A stretch of 64,000 nucleotides of DNA from Anderseniella sp963698275 (GTDB lineage: Bacteria; Pseudomonadota; Alphaproteobacteria; Rhizobiales; Aestuariivirgaceae). The DNA lies in assembly GCA_963698275.1 (NCBI GenBank), contig CAVOQE010000001.1, positions 806,001 to 870,000 of the forward strand, written 5' to 3'. The stretch's first letter is position 1; every line of letters starts with the position of its first letter. This document shows, piece by piece, positions 17,319-25,601 of the stretch. The notes under the pieces are model-generated. The model made no database searches. It saw nothing but the letters and a program-made list of their open reading frames with translations, and was not told the DNA's origin. The translations under genes and the position numbers were made by a program.

Positions 17319-17330
17319 GCGGCGACAGAC

Positions 17331-17768
17331 ATGGCACGAGTATATGTATCCAGCGTCATTACCGCCCCCGCCGCCAAGGTCTGGGAACGGGTGCGCGACT
17401 TCAACGGCCTGCCGCGCTGGCATCCGCGCATTGCCGACAGCCAGATCGAAAACGGTGAACCGTCCGACAAGGTCGGCTGCATCCGCAATTTCCGGCTGCA
17501 GAACGGTGACCAGATCCGTGAGCAGTTACTGGCGCTGAGCGATTACGACACATTCTGCACCTACGCCATCCTGGAAAGCCCGATGCCGATCGAGAACTAT
17601 GTCGCGACCCTGCGGCTGACCCCGGTCAGTGATGGTGACCGCTGCTTCGTGGAATGGTCGGCAGAGTTTGATTGCTCGCCCGAAGTCGAGACGGATGTGT
17701 CCAACGGTATCGCAACCAACGTGTTTCAGGGCGGATTTGACGCCCTGAAACGGCATTTCGGCGGATAG
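17331..17768 (+). CDS. SRPBCC-family protein, first of a tandem pair
   Basis: 145 residues of the START/Bet v1-like (polyketide cyclase 2) fold. It opens with a strand and the ITAPAAKVWERVRDFNGLPRWHP helix and has the usual beta-sheet segments (ENYVATLRLTPV, FVEWSAEFDC) and a long C-terminal helix (ATNVFQGGFDALKRHF). These proteins bind hydrophobic ligands in a cavity. It is a clear paralogue of the next gene (shared DFNG-RWHP, GCIR-F-LQ, REQL-ALSD). In the CO dehydrogenase operon the SRPBCC protein CoxG has a membrane and electron-transfer role; the position here just before CoxM/CoxS/CoxL-like genes suggests a related job, by inference. Confidence 0.85.
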   Translation: MARVYVSSVITAPAAKVWERVRDFNGLPRWHPRIADSQIENGEPSDKVGCIRNFRLQNGDQIREQLLALSDYDTFCTYAILESPMPIENYVATLRLTPVSDGDRCFVEWSAEFDCSPEVETDVSNGIATNVFQGGFDALKRHFGG

Positions 17769-17774
17769 GGGTTC

Positions 17775-18218
17775 ATGGTCAAGGTCCTGAAAAGCACAAT
17801 TCTGAACGCACCGATCGACGCGGTGTGGGACGTGTTGCGTGACTTCAATGGTCATGACCGCTGGCATCCGGCGGTGGCCGACAGTGAAATCGAACGTGGG
17901 CGGGCATCGGATATTGTCGGTTGTATCCGCAAGTTCCACCTGCAGGACGGGTCGCTGCTGCGCGAACAATTGATGGCCCTGTCGGACATCGATGCCGCCT
18001 ACAGCTATTGCCTGCTGGATACGCCGGTGCCGTTGTTCAACTATGTCAGCCATGTGCGGCTGTTTCCGGTGACCGACGGCGACCGCACCTTCTGGCAGTG
18101 GGAAGGCAATTTCTCCACACCGGCAGGCGAGGAAACACAACTGCAGAACATGGTCGGAACCGAGATTTACGAAGCAGGATTTGAGGCTATTCGAAGCCAT
18201 ATGGGCGTGGCTGCTTAA
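17775..18218 (+). CDS. SRPBCC-family protein, second of a tandem pair
   Basis: 147 residues with the same fold as the preceding gene, starting 6 bases after its stop. Matching segments include NAPIDAVWDVLRDFNGHDRWHPAV, GCIRKFHLQDGSLLREQLMALSD and a C-terminal helix. The pair probably arose by duplication and may form a heterodimer or bind two different ligands. The CoxM-like gene begins 21 bases downstream. Confidence 0.85.
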   Translation: MVKVLKSTILNAPIDAVWDVLRDFNGHDRWHPAVADSEIERGRASDIVGCIRKFHLQDGSLLREQLMALSDIDAAYSYCLLDTPVPLFNYVSHVRLFPVTDGDRTFWQWEGNFSTPAGEETQLQNMVGTEIYEAGFEAIRSHMGVAA

Positions 18219-18239
18219 GCACATGCCGGAAGGAACAAG

Positions 18240-19043
18240 ATGAGTATCAGCGTCAAGACATTTGCCAGTTCTGCAGAAGCAGCGTCTGCCTTGTCCGGTG
18301 ACCGGACAGCCCGGTTCATGGGCGGCGGCACCTTGATCATGCGGGCAGTCAATGAAGGTGACCAGTCGTTCAGCACCGTTGTGCTGGCCAATGACCCGGC
18401 GCTCAAACAGGTGCAGCCGCAAGGCGACCGCCTGATCATCGGTGCCGGTGTGACCATGGCGCAAATACTGGCCAGCCGTGACCTTGACTTCCTGCACCCG
18501 GTGGCGCGGGCGGTTGGCGGGCCCGCCATCCGCAACATGGCGACCATCGGCGGCAATCTGTTCGCCGAGCCCCCTTACGGCGACATGACGGCAGCCCTGC
18601 TGGTGCTGGATTGCCAGGTGATGCTGGCCGGCGGGCAGAGTGCCGCGCTGGCGGATTTCCTGCGCGACCGGGCCCGTGAGCCTCGTGCGCTGGTGGCGTC
18701 CGTCAGTATCGTCAGGCCGCAATCCGGCGTGTTCAAATTCAGGAAAGCCAGCCGGGTGAAGCCGAAAGGCGTGTCGCTGATGACCGTTGCAGCCTGGGTG
18801 CCACAGTCCGGCGGCAGGGTATCAGGTGCGCGAATTGCCTATTCCTCCATGGGCCCGACGCCGATGCGGGTGCCTGCCGTCGAACAGGCGCTGGAAGGTG
18901 TGGCACTCGATGAAGCAGGTATCGCCAATGCGCTGGCGGCCGCGACCAGCGGCATCGAACCACCGACAGATGCAATTGCGTCTTCCTGGTATCGCCGGGA
19001 AGTGGCTCCCGTTCACCTCAAGCGCACATTGCTGGGAGGGTAA
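18240..19043 (+). CDS. Molybdenum hydroxylase FAD-binding subunit (CoxM/XdhB type)
   Basis: 267 residues. FAD contacts are seen in RFMGGGTLIMRAVNEGD (near residues 21-37) and in ATIGGNLFAEPPYGDM (about 101-116), followed by the CO dehydrogenase flavoprotein C-terminal domain (KGVSLMTVAAWV; RVPAVEQAL). It carries electrons from the 2Fe-2S subunit to an acceptor. The gene has GGAAGGA before ATG 18240 and is 6 bases from the 2Fe-2S subunit gene. It is somewhat shorter than the ~290 residues of CoxM. Confidence 0.9.
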   Translation: MSISVKTFASSAEAASALSGDRTARFMGGGTLIMRAVNEGDQSFSTVVLANDPALKQVQPQGDRLIIGAGVTMAQILASRDLDFLHPVARAVGGPAIRNMATIGGNLFAEPPYGDMTAALLVLDCQVMLAGGQSAALADFLRDRAREPRALVASVSIVRPQSGVFKFRKASRVKPKGVSLMTVAAWVPQSGGRVSGARIAYSSMGPTPMRVPAVEQALEGVALDEAGIANALAAATSGIEPPTDAIASSWYRREVAPVHLKRTLLGG

Positions 19044-19049
19044 CAACCA

Positions 19050-19535
19050 ATGAGCAAGAAACCGGTACAATTTACTCTCAACGGCGACAGCAAGGCCGTG
19101 TTCGTGGAAGACGGCCAGAACCTGCTGGACGTGCTGCGCCGCGGTGTCGGAGATCTGTCGCCGAAATACGGTTGCGGGCAGGGCACCTGCGGGGCCTGCA
19201 CGGTGCTGATCGACGGCGAGCCGCATCTCAGTTGCCTGACACTGGCGGAAACCGTCGAGGGACGGTCGCTGAACAGCACCGGCGGGCTGACACAAGGCGC
19301 AGACCTGCATCCGCTGCAGGACGCGTTCATGCGACACTTCGCGGCCCAGTGCGGGTTCTGTTCATCCGGCATGCTGATGGCCGCCAAGGCCCTGCTGGAC
19401 CGCAGCCCGAACCCGAGCCGTGACGAGGTCGTTGAAGCGATCTCCGGCAATATATGCCGGTGCACCGGCTATGAACCCATTATCGAAGCCATTCTGGATG
19501 CCGCGCAAAGCGGTGCCGGACGGCGCAGCGCGTAA
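19050..19535 (+). CDS. Molybdenum hydroxylase 2Fe-2S subunit (CoxS/XdhC type)
   Basis: 161 residues. The first plant-ferredoxin-like cluster is held by Cys42, Cys47, Cys50 and Cys62 (YGCGQGTCGACTV...LSC). The second, helical cluster is held by Cys101, Cys104, Cys136 and Cys138 (QCGFCSSGM...NICRCTGYEP). All eight ligands are present, so the subunit should be functional. It passes electrons from the molybdenum centre to FAD. Its stop is 15 bases before the large-subunit gene. Confidence 0.95.
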   Translation: MSKKPVQFTLNGDSKAVFVEDGQNLLDVLRRGVGDLSPKYGCGQGTCGACTVLIDGEPHLSCLTLAETVEGRSLNSTGGLTQGADLHPLQDAFMRHFAAQCGFCSSGMLMAAKALLDRSPNPSRDEVVEAISGNICRCTGYEPIIEAILDAAQSGAGRRSA

Positions 19536-19550
19536 GGAAGCATAACACCC

Positions 19551-21320
19551 ATGAGCGTGGAATTCCGCAAAGAGCTGTTCGCCAATGAACGCGATGACAA
19601 TCTCAACGAGATCGGCAAGGGCACCCAGCGCCAGGATGCGCTGGGTCATGTGACCGGCCGCTCGCCGTACTTCGATGATCATCTGTTTGAAGGCCTGTTG
19701 CAAATCCGCTGCGTACGCAGTCCGCACCATCACGCCAGAATCAGGTCGGTGGACTATTCACAGGCTGAAAACATGCCGGGAGTGGTGAGGATCATTCGGC
19801 CCGAGGATGTGCCGAACAACTTCAATACCTTGTTGAGCCTGTTGAATTTCGGGCGCGATGACGAACCGCTGCTGTCGTCGAAAAAGGTCAGTTATATCGG
19901 GGAACCGGTGCTGGCGATTGTCGCGGGAACGGACCGGCAGGCGCGCGATGCGGTTGCCGCCGTCAGGGTGGAGTGGGAAGTGCTGCCGCATGTTCTGGAC
20001 GTGGAAGAGGCCCTGAAACCGGACGCACCGGTGGTCAACGAGGTCTATCCCAACAACACGTTCGACTATCACGACAAGTACGATCACCAGAAGCTGCGTT
20101 ATGGTGATGTGGAAACCGCTTTCGCCCAGGCCGACAGGATTGTTGAAGGGCGCTACCAGATGTCGCCCATTGAACAGGCGCCGGTTGAAACCAATGGGGC
20201 CATTGCAGCGCCTGAAACCAATGACCGGTTTGTCTGTTACACCTCGACACAAGCGCTGTTCTTCTCGCTGGGCACGGCCGCCAAACTGCTCAATGTCAGT
20301 TCCAACCGCCTGCATTTCATCGGCGGCACGGTCGGCGGCGGGTTTGGCGGCAAGGTCGACAGCCTGGTTGAACCAATGGCGATCCTGGCCTGCATGCTGA
20401 CCGGCAAGCCGTGCCGCTTTGTGTGGGACCGGCAGGAAGAAATGCAGGTTGGCGCACCGCGCGGCGGCGAGCGCTGGTATCTGAAGGACGGGGTGATGAA
20501 TGACGGGCGCATCATCGCGCGCCAGTTCACCGGGTACTTTGATTCAGGCGCCTACACGCGGCTTTCCAGCTACGCCATCATCAAGGGCACTGCGCATCTG
20601 CCCGGGCCCTATCACATTCCCAATGTGAAGGCGGACGTGTTCTGCGTGTACACCAACCGGACACCGGCGACCGCCATGCGCGGCTTCGGTGTGACGGGAG
20701 TGGATTTTGCCATTGAAAGCCAGATGGACAAGATCGCCCACGAGGTCGGCATGAACCCGGTCGAGTTCCGCATTCTGAATGCCTATCGCGACGGGGACAT
20801 GAAAGCCCATCGCCGCGAAGCCAAGAACTGTGCGCTGATCGAATGTGTGCAGGTGGCAGCGGAGAAGGCCAACTGGCCGATCCGGGATGAGTTCAAACAG
20901 GCATCGTCGATGGTCGGCGGCGGCGGAGAGCGAGCCAAGATACCGCATACCGTAACCGATGAGGACGGCAAGATCGGCGAGCGCAGGGCCGAGCGTGCCG
21001 GTGCAGGCCAGACCCGCACCATTGCGCCTTCAACGCCCGCCCCGGCACCTGCCGCTTACACACCGCCGCCGCCCTCGGCGCCGCCTGCACCTGCACCTGC
21101 TGCTGAGCAACCGGCTTATGCGCATCCCGCTGCAGCACCCGCATATCAGCCGGCGGCTCCACACGCTCCGCCACCTGTCACACCTGCGGTTGCGCCTGCG
21201 CCACCACCGGCTCCTGCCGCACCTGCATCGGTATCAGAGAACAGCACGCCGTCTGCGCGTCCTGTCAACAGACCCGGCTACAGCAGGTTTGCATCCAATT
21301 CCGGTTTCAGGAGGCGCTGA
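19551..21320 (+). CDS. Molybdenum hydroxylase large subunit, N-terminal half, with Pro/Ala-rich tail
   Basis: 589 residues. The first ~460 are the a/b hammerhead domain and the first molybdopterin-binding part: GGGFGGK at 262-268 and AMRGFG at 375-380. The CO dehydrogenase active-site loop with its Cys is absent; the AxRGFG form fits aldehyde, purine or N-heterocycle hydroxylases. Residues ~460-490 are charged, and ~491-570 are almost only Pro and Ala with scattered His and Tyr, then the protein stops. A normal large subunit (about 770 residues) would run on. The rest is encoded by the next gene, which has its own ribosome site, so the subunit is truly split. The tail may link or anchor the halves. 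Confidence 0.85.
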   Translation: MSVEFRKELFANERDDNLNEIGKGTQRQDALGHVTGRSPYFDDHLFEGLLQIRCVRSPHHHARIRSVDYSQAENMPGVVRIIRPEDVPNNFNTLLSLLNFGRDDEPLLSSKKVSYIGEPVLAIVAGTDRQARDAVAAVRVEWEVLPHVLDVEEALKPDAPVVNEVYPNNTFDYHDKYDHQKLRYGDVETAFAQADRIVEGRYQMSPIEQAPVETNGAIAAPETNDRFVCYTSTQALFFSLGTAAKLLNVSSNRLHFIGGTVGGGFGGKVDSLVEPMAILACMLTGKPCRFVWDRQEEMQVGAPRGGERWYLKDGVMNDGRIIARQFTGYFDSGAYTRLSSYAIIKGTAHLPGPYHIPNVKADVFCVYTNRTPATAMRGFGVTGVDFAIESQMDKIAHEVGMNPVEFRILNAYRDGDMKAHRREAKNCALIECVQVAAEKANWPIRDEFKQASSMVGGGGERAKIPHTVTDEDGKIGERRAERAGAGQTRTIAPSTPAPAPAAYTPPPPSAPPAPAPAAEQPAYAHPAAAPAYQPAAPHAPPPVTPAVAPAPPPAPAAPASVSENSTPSARPVNRPGYSRFASNSGFRRR

Positions 21321-21322
21321 TC

Positions 21323-22345
21323 ATGAGCATTCACAAGGGCAGGGGCTTTGCCTCCATCAATTACCCGATCGGCATGAACCTGGGCGGTGACCCGAGCCAG
21401 GCACTGGTGCATTCCAACCCGGACGGCAAGTTCGCTGTCGCCCTGTCATCCATTGACCTGGGCCAGGGCATGAAACAGGTGACACGGCAGATCGCGGCCG
21501 AAACCCTGGGTGTGCCGGTCGAGGATGTCTATGTGGACACCGCCGACAGCGATACCGGCCCGCACTGCATGGGCTCGTTCGCCTCGCGCGGTACGCACCG
21601 TGTCGGCAATGCGGTGATACAGGCGGCCAAGGAAGCCCGCTCGGTGATGCTGGAGGCGGCAGCAGAAGAGCTTGAAGTCAATGCCGCCGACCTGGAGACA
21701 GACGGCAAGGGCAATATTTTTGTCCGTGGCGCGCCGTCGCGTTCCATATCGACGGGCGAGGCCTGCGGTGCCGCCCAGTTCAAGCACGGCAAGACCGTGT
21801 CGGGCCGCGGCATCTTCCTGATCCCGATGTCGGATGTGGACCCGGAGACCGGCGAGATGACGCCGGTGTCGTGTTATGCCCATGCCGCGCTTGTGGTGGA
21901 CATCGAGGTCGATGATGAAACAGGCGAGGTTGATGTCAAGCAGATGAACTCGGCCTACGAGGTTGGCCGGGCGCTCAACCCGCGCATGGTGGAGCAGCAA
22001 CTGGTCGGCGGTGCCTGGATGGGCATGAGCCATGCTCTGTGGGAGACAACGGAGCCCTATTATCCTGACCGCACGCACGGGCCGACTGACTTCAACCAGT
22101 ACCTGATGCCGGGACCGGGCGACATAGCCCCGCACGATATCGCCATTCTGGAACGACCGGCACCGGACGGTCCCTATGGCGGCAAGGGGCCCGGCGAGAT
22201 GTGCGCCAACCCGGTGCTGCCTGCGGTCGCCAATGCGGTATTCAATGCCGTTGGCGTGCGTATAGACGAACTGCCGATCACACCTGAAAAGGTGTTGCGC
22301 GGCATCAAGGCCAATGGCGGCGCACAGCCGCAGGGCCAGTGGTAG
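21323..22345 (+). CDS. Molybdenum hydroxylase large subunit, C-terminal half
   Basis: 340 residues that continue the large subunit: GQGMKQVTRQIAAETLG (from residue 47) contacts the cofactor, TGPHCMGSFASRGTHRVGNA follows, and the catalytic glutamate is Glu292 in GGKGPGEMCANP. ATG 21323 is preceded by AGGAGG at 21309-21314 and lies 2 bases after the stop of the N-terminal half, so the two polypeptides are made together. Neither half alone has a complete active site, so they must assemble. The TAG stop (22343-22345) is formed at the left edge of an inserted repeat element. Confidence 0.85.
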   Translation: MSIHKGRGFASINYPIGMNLGGDPSQALVHSNPDGKFAVALSSIDLGQGMKQVTRQIAAETLGVPVEDVYVDTADSDTGPHCMGSFASRGTHRVGNAVIQAAKEARSVMLEAAAEELEVNAADLETDGKGNIFVRGAPSRSISTGEACGAAQFKHGKTVSGRGIFLIPMSDVDPETGEMTPVSCYAHAALVVDIEVDDETGEVDVKQMNSAYEVGRALNPRMVEQQLVGGAWMGMSHALWETTEPYYPDRTHGPTDFNQYLMPGPGDIAPHDIAILERPAPDGPYGGKGPGEMCANPVLPAVANAVFNAVGVRIDELPITPEKVLRGIKANGGAQPQGQW

Positions 22346-22643
22346 AGCGCTATGAGGTTAAATTGATGCATTTGATGGCGGAAAATTGGTTCATTCGGCT
22401 AGGCGCGTCGCGCAGCGCGATGCAGCGCATCGGGCAAGCGGCGCAACGACTCCGATGGACCGATTTTCCCCACCCCGAGGAGAATCAGGATGTTGAAGAC
22501 ATTAGTGCAAAGGCCGGGCGATTTTGCCCTCTGGCGTCGTTGGATCGCACTTGTGGTGGGGTGGCACCGCGGCGTGCAATCCGCCTAGCCAGCGACCAAA
22601 ATCGCCGCGGTCAAAGGTATCAATTTAACCTCATAGCGCTCTA
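22343..22643. mobile_element. 301-bp MITE-like element with long terminal inverted repeats
   Basis: Bases 22343-22365 are the perfect inverted complement of 22621-22643 (23 bp, beginning TAGAGCGCTATGAGG). Similarity of the arms continues imperfectly further inward (both reach a GGCTAGGCG segment). If the outer TA pairs are a target duplication, the element itself is 22345-22641. There is no transposase. TA duplication plus a short non-coding body fits a MITE mobilised by an IS630/Tc1-type transposase. It sits inside the operon, between the Mo-hydroxylase C-terminal half and the MoxR gene. Confidence 0.75.
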
Positions 22644-22662
22644 AAGGCGGACCAGTAACCTC

Positions 22663-23544
22663 ATGCCCGTCAACCCGACCATATCAGGGATATCCAACCC
22701 GCCGGAGCTGCATGAAGCCCTGCAGGGCGCGCAGTACCTGTCGGATGACGGATTGTCGACATCCGCCTACCTGGCGCTGGCGCTGGGCAAGCCGCTGCTG
22801 CTGGAAGGCGCACCCGGTGTCGGCAAGACCGAAGCGGCCAAGGCCCTGTCGTCGATCCTCGGCAGGCGGCTGATCCGGCTGCAGTGCTATGAAGGCATCG
22901 ATGCAGGTGCAGCACTTTATGAATGGAATTATCCGCGCCAGATGCTGGCCATCCGCCAGGCCGGCGATGAGTATGTCAACATTTACAAGGATGACTTTCT
23001 GATTGCGCGCCCCATGCTGGATGCGCTGCAGTCGGGCGGTAATGCCCTGCTGCTGATCGACGAGATCGACAGGTCGGACCATGAGTTCGAGGCGTTCCTT
23101 TTAGAGTTTCTGTCAGATTTCCAGATTTCGATCCCCGAACGCGGCACGATACGTGCGGACCAGCGCCCGGTGGTGGTGCTGACCTCCAACCGGACACGCG
23201 AACTGCACGAAGCGCTGCGCAGGCGTTGTGTGTATCACTGGATCGACTACCCGGACGCCTTGCGCGAAGCCGAGATCGTCATGATGCGGGCAAGCTCGGT
23301 GGCGCGTGATACCGCTGACCGGGTCGTGGCTGCGGTGGGCCGGTTGCGGGCGGAGCCGCTGACCAAACCGCCCGGTGTTGCCGAAACGGTTGAATGGGCG
23401 GAAGCCGCCACGCTGCTGCAATCGCAGGGTGCGCAGTGGCCGGACGCGTTCAAGCGAGCCATCGGCGTGGCGCTGAAGGATCAGGATGATCTGAATTTCG
23501 TGCATGACCGGCTTGACCAGTTGATTACGGGGACGGCGGCATGA
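22663..23544 (+). CDS. MoxR/CoxD-family AAA+ ATPase
   Basis: 293 residues. Walker A is GAPGVGKT (49-56), Walker B LLLIDEID (129-136), sensor 1 VVVLTSNRTRELHEALRRRC. In CO dehydrogenase operons the MoxR-type CoxD matures the large subunit's metal site together with the vWA protein CoxE, and the next gene here is CoxE-like. This pair is therefore the likely chaperone for the Mo-hydroxylase encoded just upstream. The gene starts 19 bases after the MITE-like element and overlaps the next gene by 4 bases. Confidence 0.9.
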   Translation: MPVNPTISGISNPPELHEALQGAQYLSDDGLSTSAYLALALGKPLLLEGAPGVGKTEAAKALSSILGRRLIRLQCYEGIDAGAALYEWNYPRQMLAIRQAGDEYVNIYKDDFLIARPMLDALQSGGNALLLIDEIDRSDHEFEAFLLEFLSDFQISIPERGTIRADQRPVVVLTSNRTRELHEALRRRCVYHWIDYPDALREAEIVMMRASSVARDTADRVVAAVGRLRAEPLTKPPGVAETVEWAEAATLLQSQGAQWPDAFKRAIGVALKDQDDLNFVHDRLDQLITGTAA

Positions 23545-24656
23545 GCATCACCCAGCCATTGCCGCGTGCGGCGGAACCGTTCGTCGAATTTGCGTCCCTG
23601 CTGCGCGAGAACGGGTTTTCCGTCGCACCGGAACAGACCATGGGCTTCATCGAGGCGGTGGGCCTGCTGGGGCCGCGTGATATGAATGATATTCTGCAGG
23701 CGGGCCGGGCGATGTTTGCGCCGCCGCCAGACCGGCGTCCTGAGTTTGATGCGCTGTTTCGCATGAAGTTTCTCGGCCAATCGATCCCGGTGCCGGCATC
23801 GGGGCCGGACGAGGACGAGCTTCTGGTCGGTGAGGAGGCGGCGGGTGACAGCGAGCCGCCGGAACCCGATGAGCTCAATGAAGCGGGCGGTGAACCCACC
23901 GGAAACGAGATACTGTCGAGGCGCCAGTTTGCCGGTGTTGACGAAATCGAAGCGTTGCGGCGTTTCAGGCGGGTAGCACCTGAACGGTTACCGGTGCGCA
24001 AATCCTACCGCCGCGCTGCTGCCAACAAGGGCGATGGCTGGAACATGCGCAAGGTGTTTCGCCAGGCAGTACAGCGCGATGGTGAAGTCATCGAACTGCC
24101 AAAACTGAAACGCAAGCTGCGTCAGCGCCGGATCGTGCTGCTGATTGACGTGTCCGGCTCCATGAAGGACCAGACCGACAGCTATCTGCGTTTTGCCCAT
24201 GCACTGGCACAGGCCGGCCAGCGTATCGAGATATTCACGCTCGGCACCAGGCTGACCCGGATTACCCGCGCCATGAAGGTGCGCAACCGGGCGCAGGCGC
24301 TGAACCTTGTTTCAGGCATCGTGGCTGACTGGGATGGCGGTACGCGGTTGGGCGATGCGCTGCAGGCATTCCTCGACATTCCGCGGTTTGCCGGGTTTAC
24401 CCGAGGTGCAGCCGTGCTGGCCTTGTCGGACGGGCTGGAGCGCGGCGATCACGCCACGCTGGTTGACGCGGTTGAGAAACTGTCGCGGCTGTCGTGGAAG
24501 CTGATCTGGCTGACGCCGCTGGCCGGCGATGCCGGCTACCGCCCGGAGACGGCGGCCATGCAGGCCATAGCGCCATACCTGGATTCGATTGAAGACGGCA
24601 GTTCGGTGGCTGCGTTGTGCGAGCGCGTGCTTTCCCTCAGGCAGGAGGCTGCATAG
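23541..24656 (+). CDS. CoxE-like von Willebrand factor A domain protein
   Basis: 371 residues. The N-terminal ~90 residues are a conserved helical CoxE region, then comes an acidic spacer (~88-120), then a basic stretch. The vWA domain has the MIDAS motif DVSGS at about 203-207, VLALSDGLERGD and a C-terminal AIAPYLDSIEDGSSVAAL. CoxE proteins work with MoxR ATPases in inserting or finishing metal cofactors. It is translationally coupled to the MoxR gene (ATGA overlap), and the amidohydrolase gene begins on the base after its stop. Confidence 0.88.
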   Translation: MSITQPLPRAAEPFVEFASLLRENGFSVAPEQTMGFIEAVGLLGPRDMNDILQAGRAMFAPPPDRRPEFDALFRMKFLGQSIPVPASGPDEDELLVGEEAAGDSEPPEPDELNEAGGEPTGNEILSRRQFAGVDEIEALRRFRRVAPERLPVRKSYRRAAANKGDGWNMRKVFRQAVQRDGEVIELPKLKRKLRQRRIVLLIDVSGSMKDQTDSYLRFAHALAQAGQRIEIFTLGTRLTRITRAMKVRNRAQALNLVSGIVADWDGGTRLGDALQAFLDIPRFAGFTRGAAVLALSDGLERGDHATLVDAVEKLSRLSWKLIWLTPLAGDAGYRPETAAMQAIAPYLDSIEDGSSVAALCERVLSLRQEAA

Positions 24657-25538
24657 ATGGCCATCATCGACGCTCACCATCATATCTGGCGGCAGGCTGA
24701 TCTGCCCTGGCTGCTGGGCCCGGAACAACCGCGCATATTCGGCCCCTACAAGGCGATCATGCGCGATTACCTGATCGAGGAATTCCTGGACGATATCAAG
24801 GGATCAGACATCGAAAAATCGGTTTATGTGCAGGCCAACTGGGCACCGAACTGGTTTGCCGATGAGGCCGCGTGGGTGCAGTCGGTAGCCGACAGGTCCG
24901 GCTGGCCGCATGCCATTGTCGGCTATGCCGATTTCACCGGCGGTGATGTGCGCCCGCAGCTGGAAAAGCTGAAGGTCAACCCGCTGATGCGCGGTATCCG
25001 GCAGCAGTTTCACTGGCACGAAGAACCGATGTACCGGTTTGCCTCCCGGCCGGATCTGCCCGCCGACCCCAGGGTGCAGAACAATGTTGCGAAACTGGCT
25101 GACTATGGCTGGTCGTTTGATCTGCAGGTGTTCACCGGCCAGATGAAGGATGCGGCCAAACTGGCCCGGGCCTGCCCGGATGTGACCTTCATTCTGCAGC
25201 ATGCCGGCATGCTGGAAGACCTGTCGGAGAAGGGCGTCGAAGCCTGGCGCAGCGGCATGAAACGGCTGGCCGATGAACCCAATGTGGTTTCGAAACTGTC
25301 TGCCTTCGGCACCTTCATCCATCGCAATGATGCCGATCACATCAAGACCATTCTGACCGACACGGTTGAGATATTCGGGGCCGAGCGCTGCCTGTTCGGC
25401 TCCAACTATCCGATCGAGAAGCTCTGGACCAGCTATGCGGACCTGGTGAGCGCCTTCGAGAAGGCAGCTTCGGGGCTGTCCAAGGCCGACCAGAAGGCGA
25501 TTTTTCATGACACCGCACTGCGGGTCTACAACCTATAG
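24657..25538 (+). CDS. Amidohydrolase 2 family TIM-barrel hydrolase
   Basis: 293 residues. DAHHHIW at the N-terminus, the central ILQHAGM histidine and the late LFGSNYPIEKLW aspartate/asparagine region are the hallmarks of the amidohydrolase_2 family. This includes sugar lactonases (L-fucono-/L-rhamnonolactonase) and 2-pyrone-4,6-dicarboxylate lactonase. Those open lactone rings in the cytoplasm, which fits a role after ring hydroxylation by the Mo enzyme. Start ATG 24657 directly follows the CoxE-like stop (24654-24656). Confidence 0.88.
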   Translation: MAIIDAHHHIWRQADLPWLLGPEQPRIFGPYKAIMRDYLIEEFLDDIKGSDIEKSVYVQANWAPNWFADEAAWVQSVADRSGWPHAIVGYADFTGGDVRPQLEKLKVNPLMRGIRQQFHWHEEPMYRFASRPDLPADPRVQNNVAKLADYGWSFDLQVFTGQMKDAAKLARACPDVTFILQHAGMLEDLSEKGVEAWRSGMKRLADEPNVVSKLSAFGTFIHRNDADHIKTILTDTVEIFGAERCLFGSNYPIEKLWTSYADLVSAFEKAASGLSKADQKAIFHDTALRVYNL

Positions 25539-25601
25539 GAACTGACCGGACAAAAACGGCAGGCCGTGAACCGGCCAAAGCCACGAAGGGAGAACTGCAA
25601 A

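Noticed and set aside
19551..22345. Identification as aerobic CO dehydrogenase (CoxL)
   Set aside because: The Cys-containing active-site loop of CoxL is absent and AMRGFG is present, as in other Mo hydroxylases.
22339..22644. Open frame across the MITE-like element
   Set aside because: It covers exactly the inverted-repeat element and has no ribosome site or protein-like composition.
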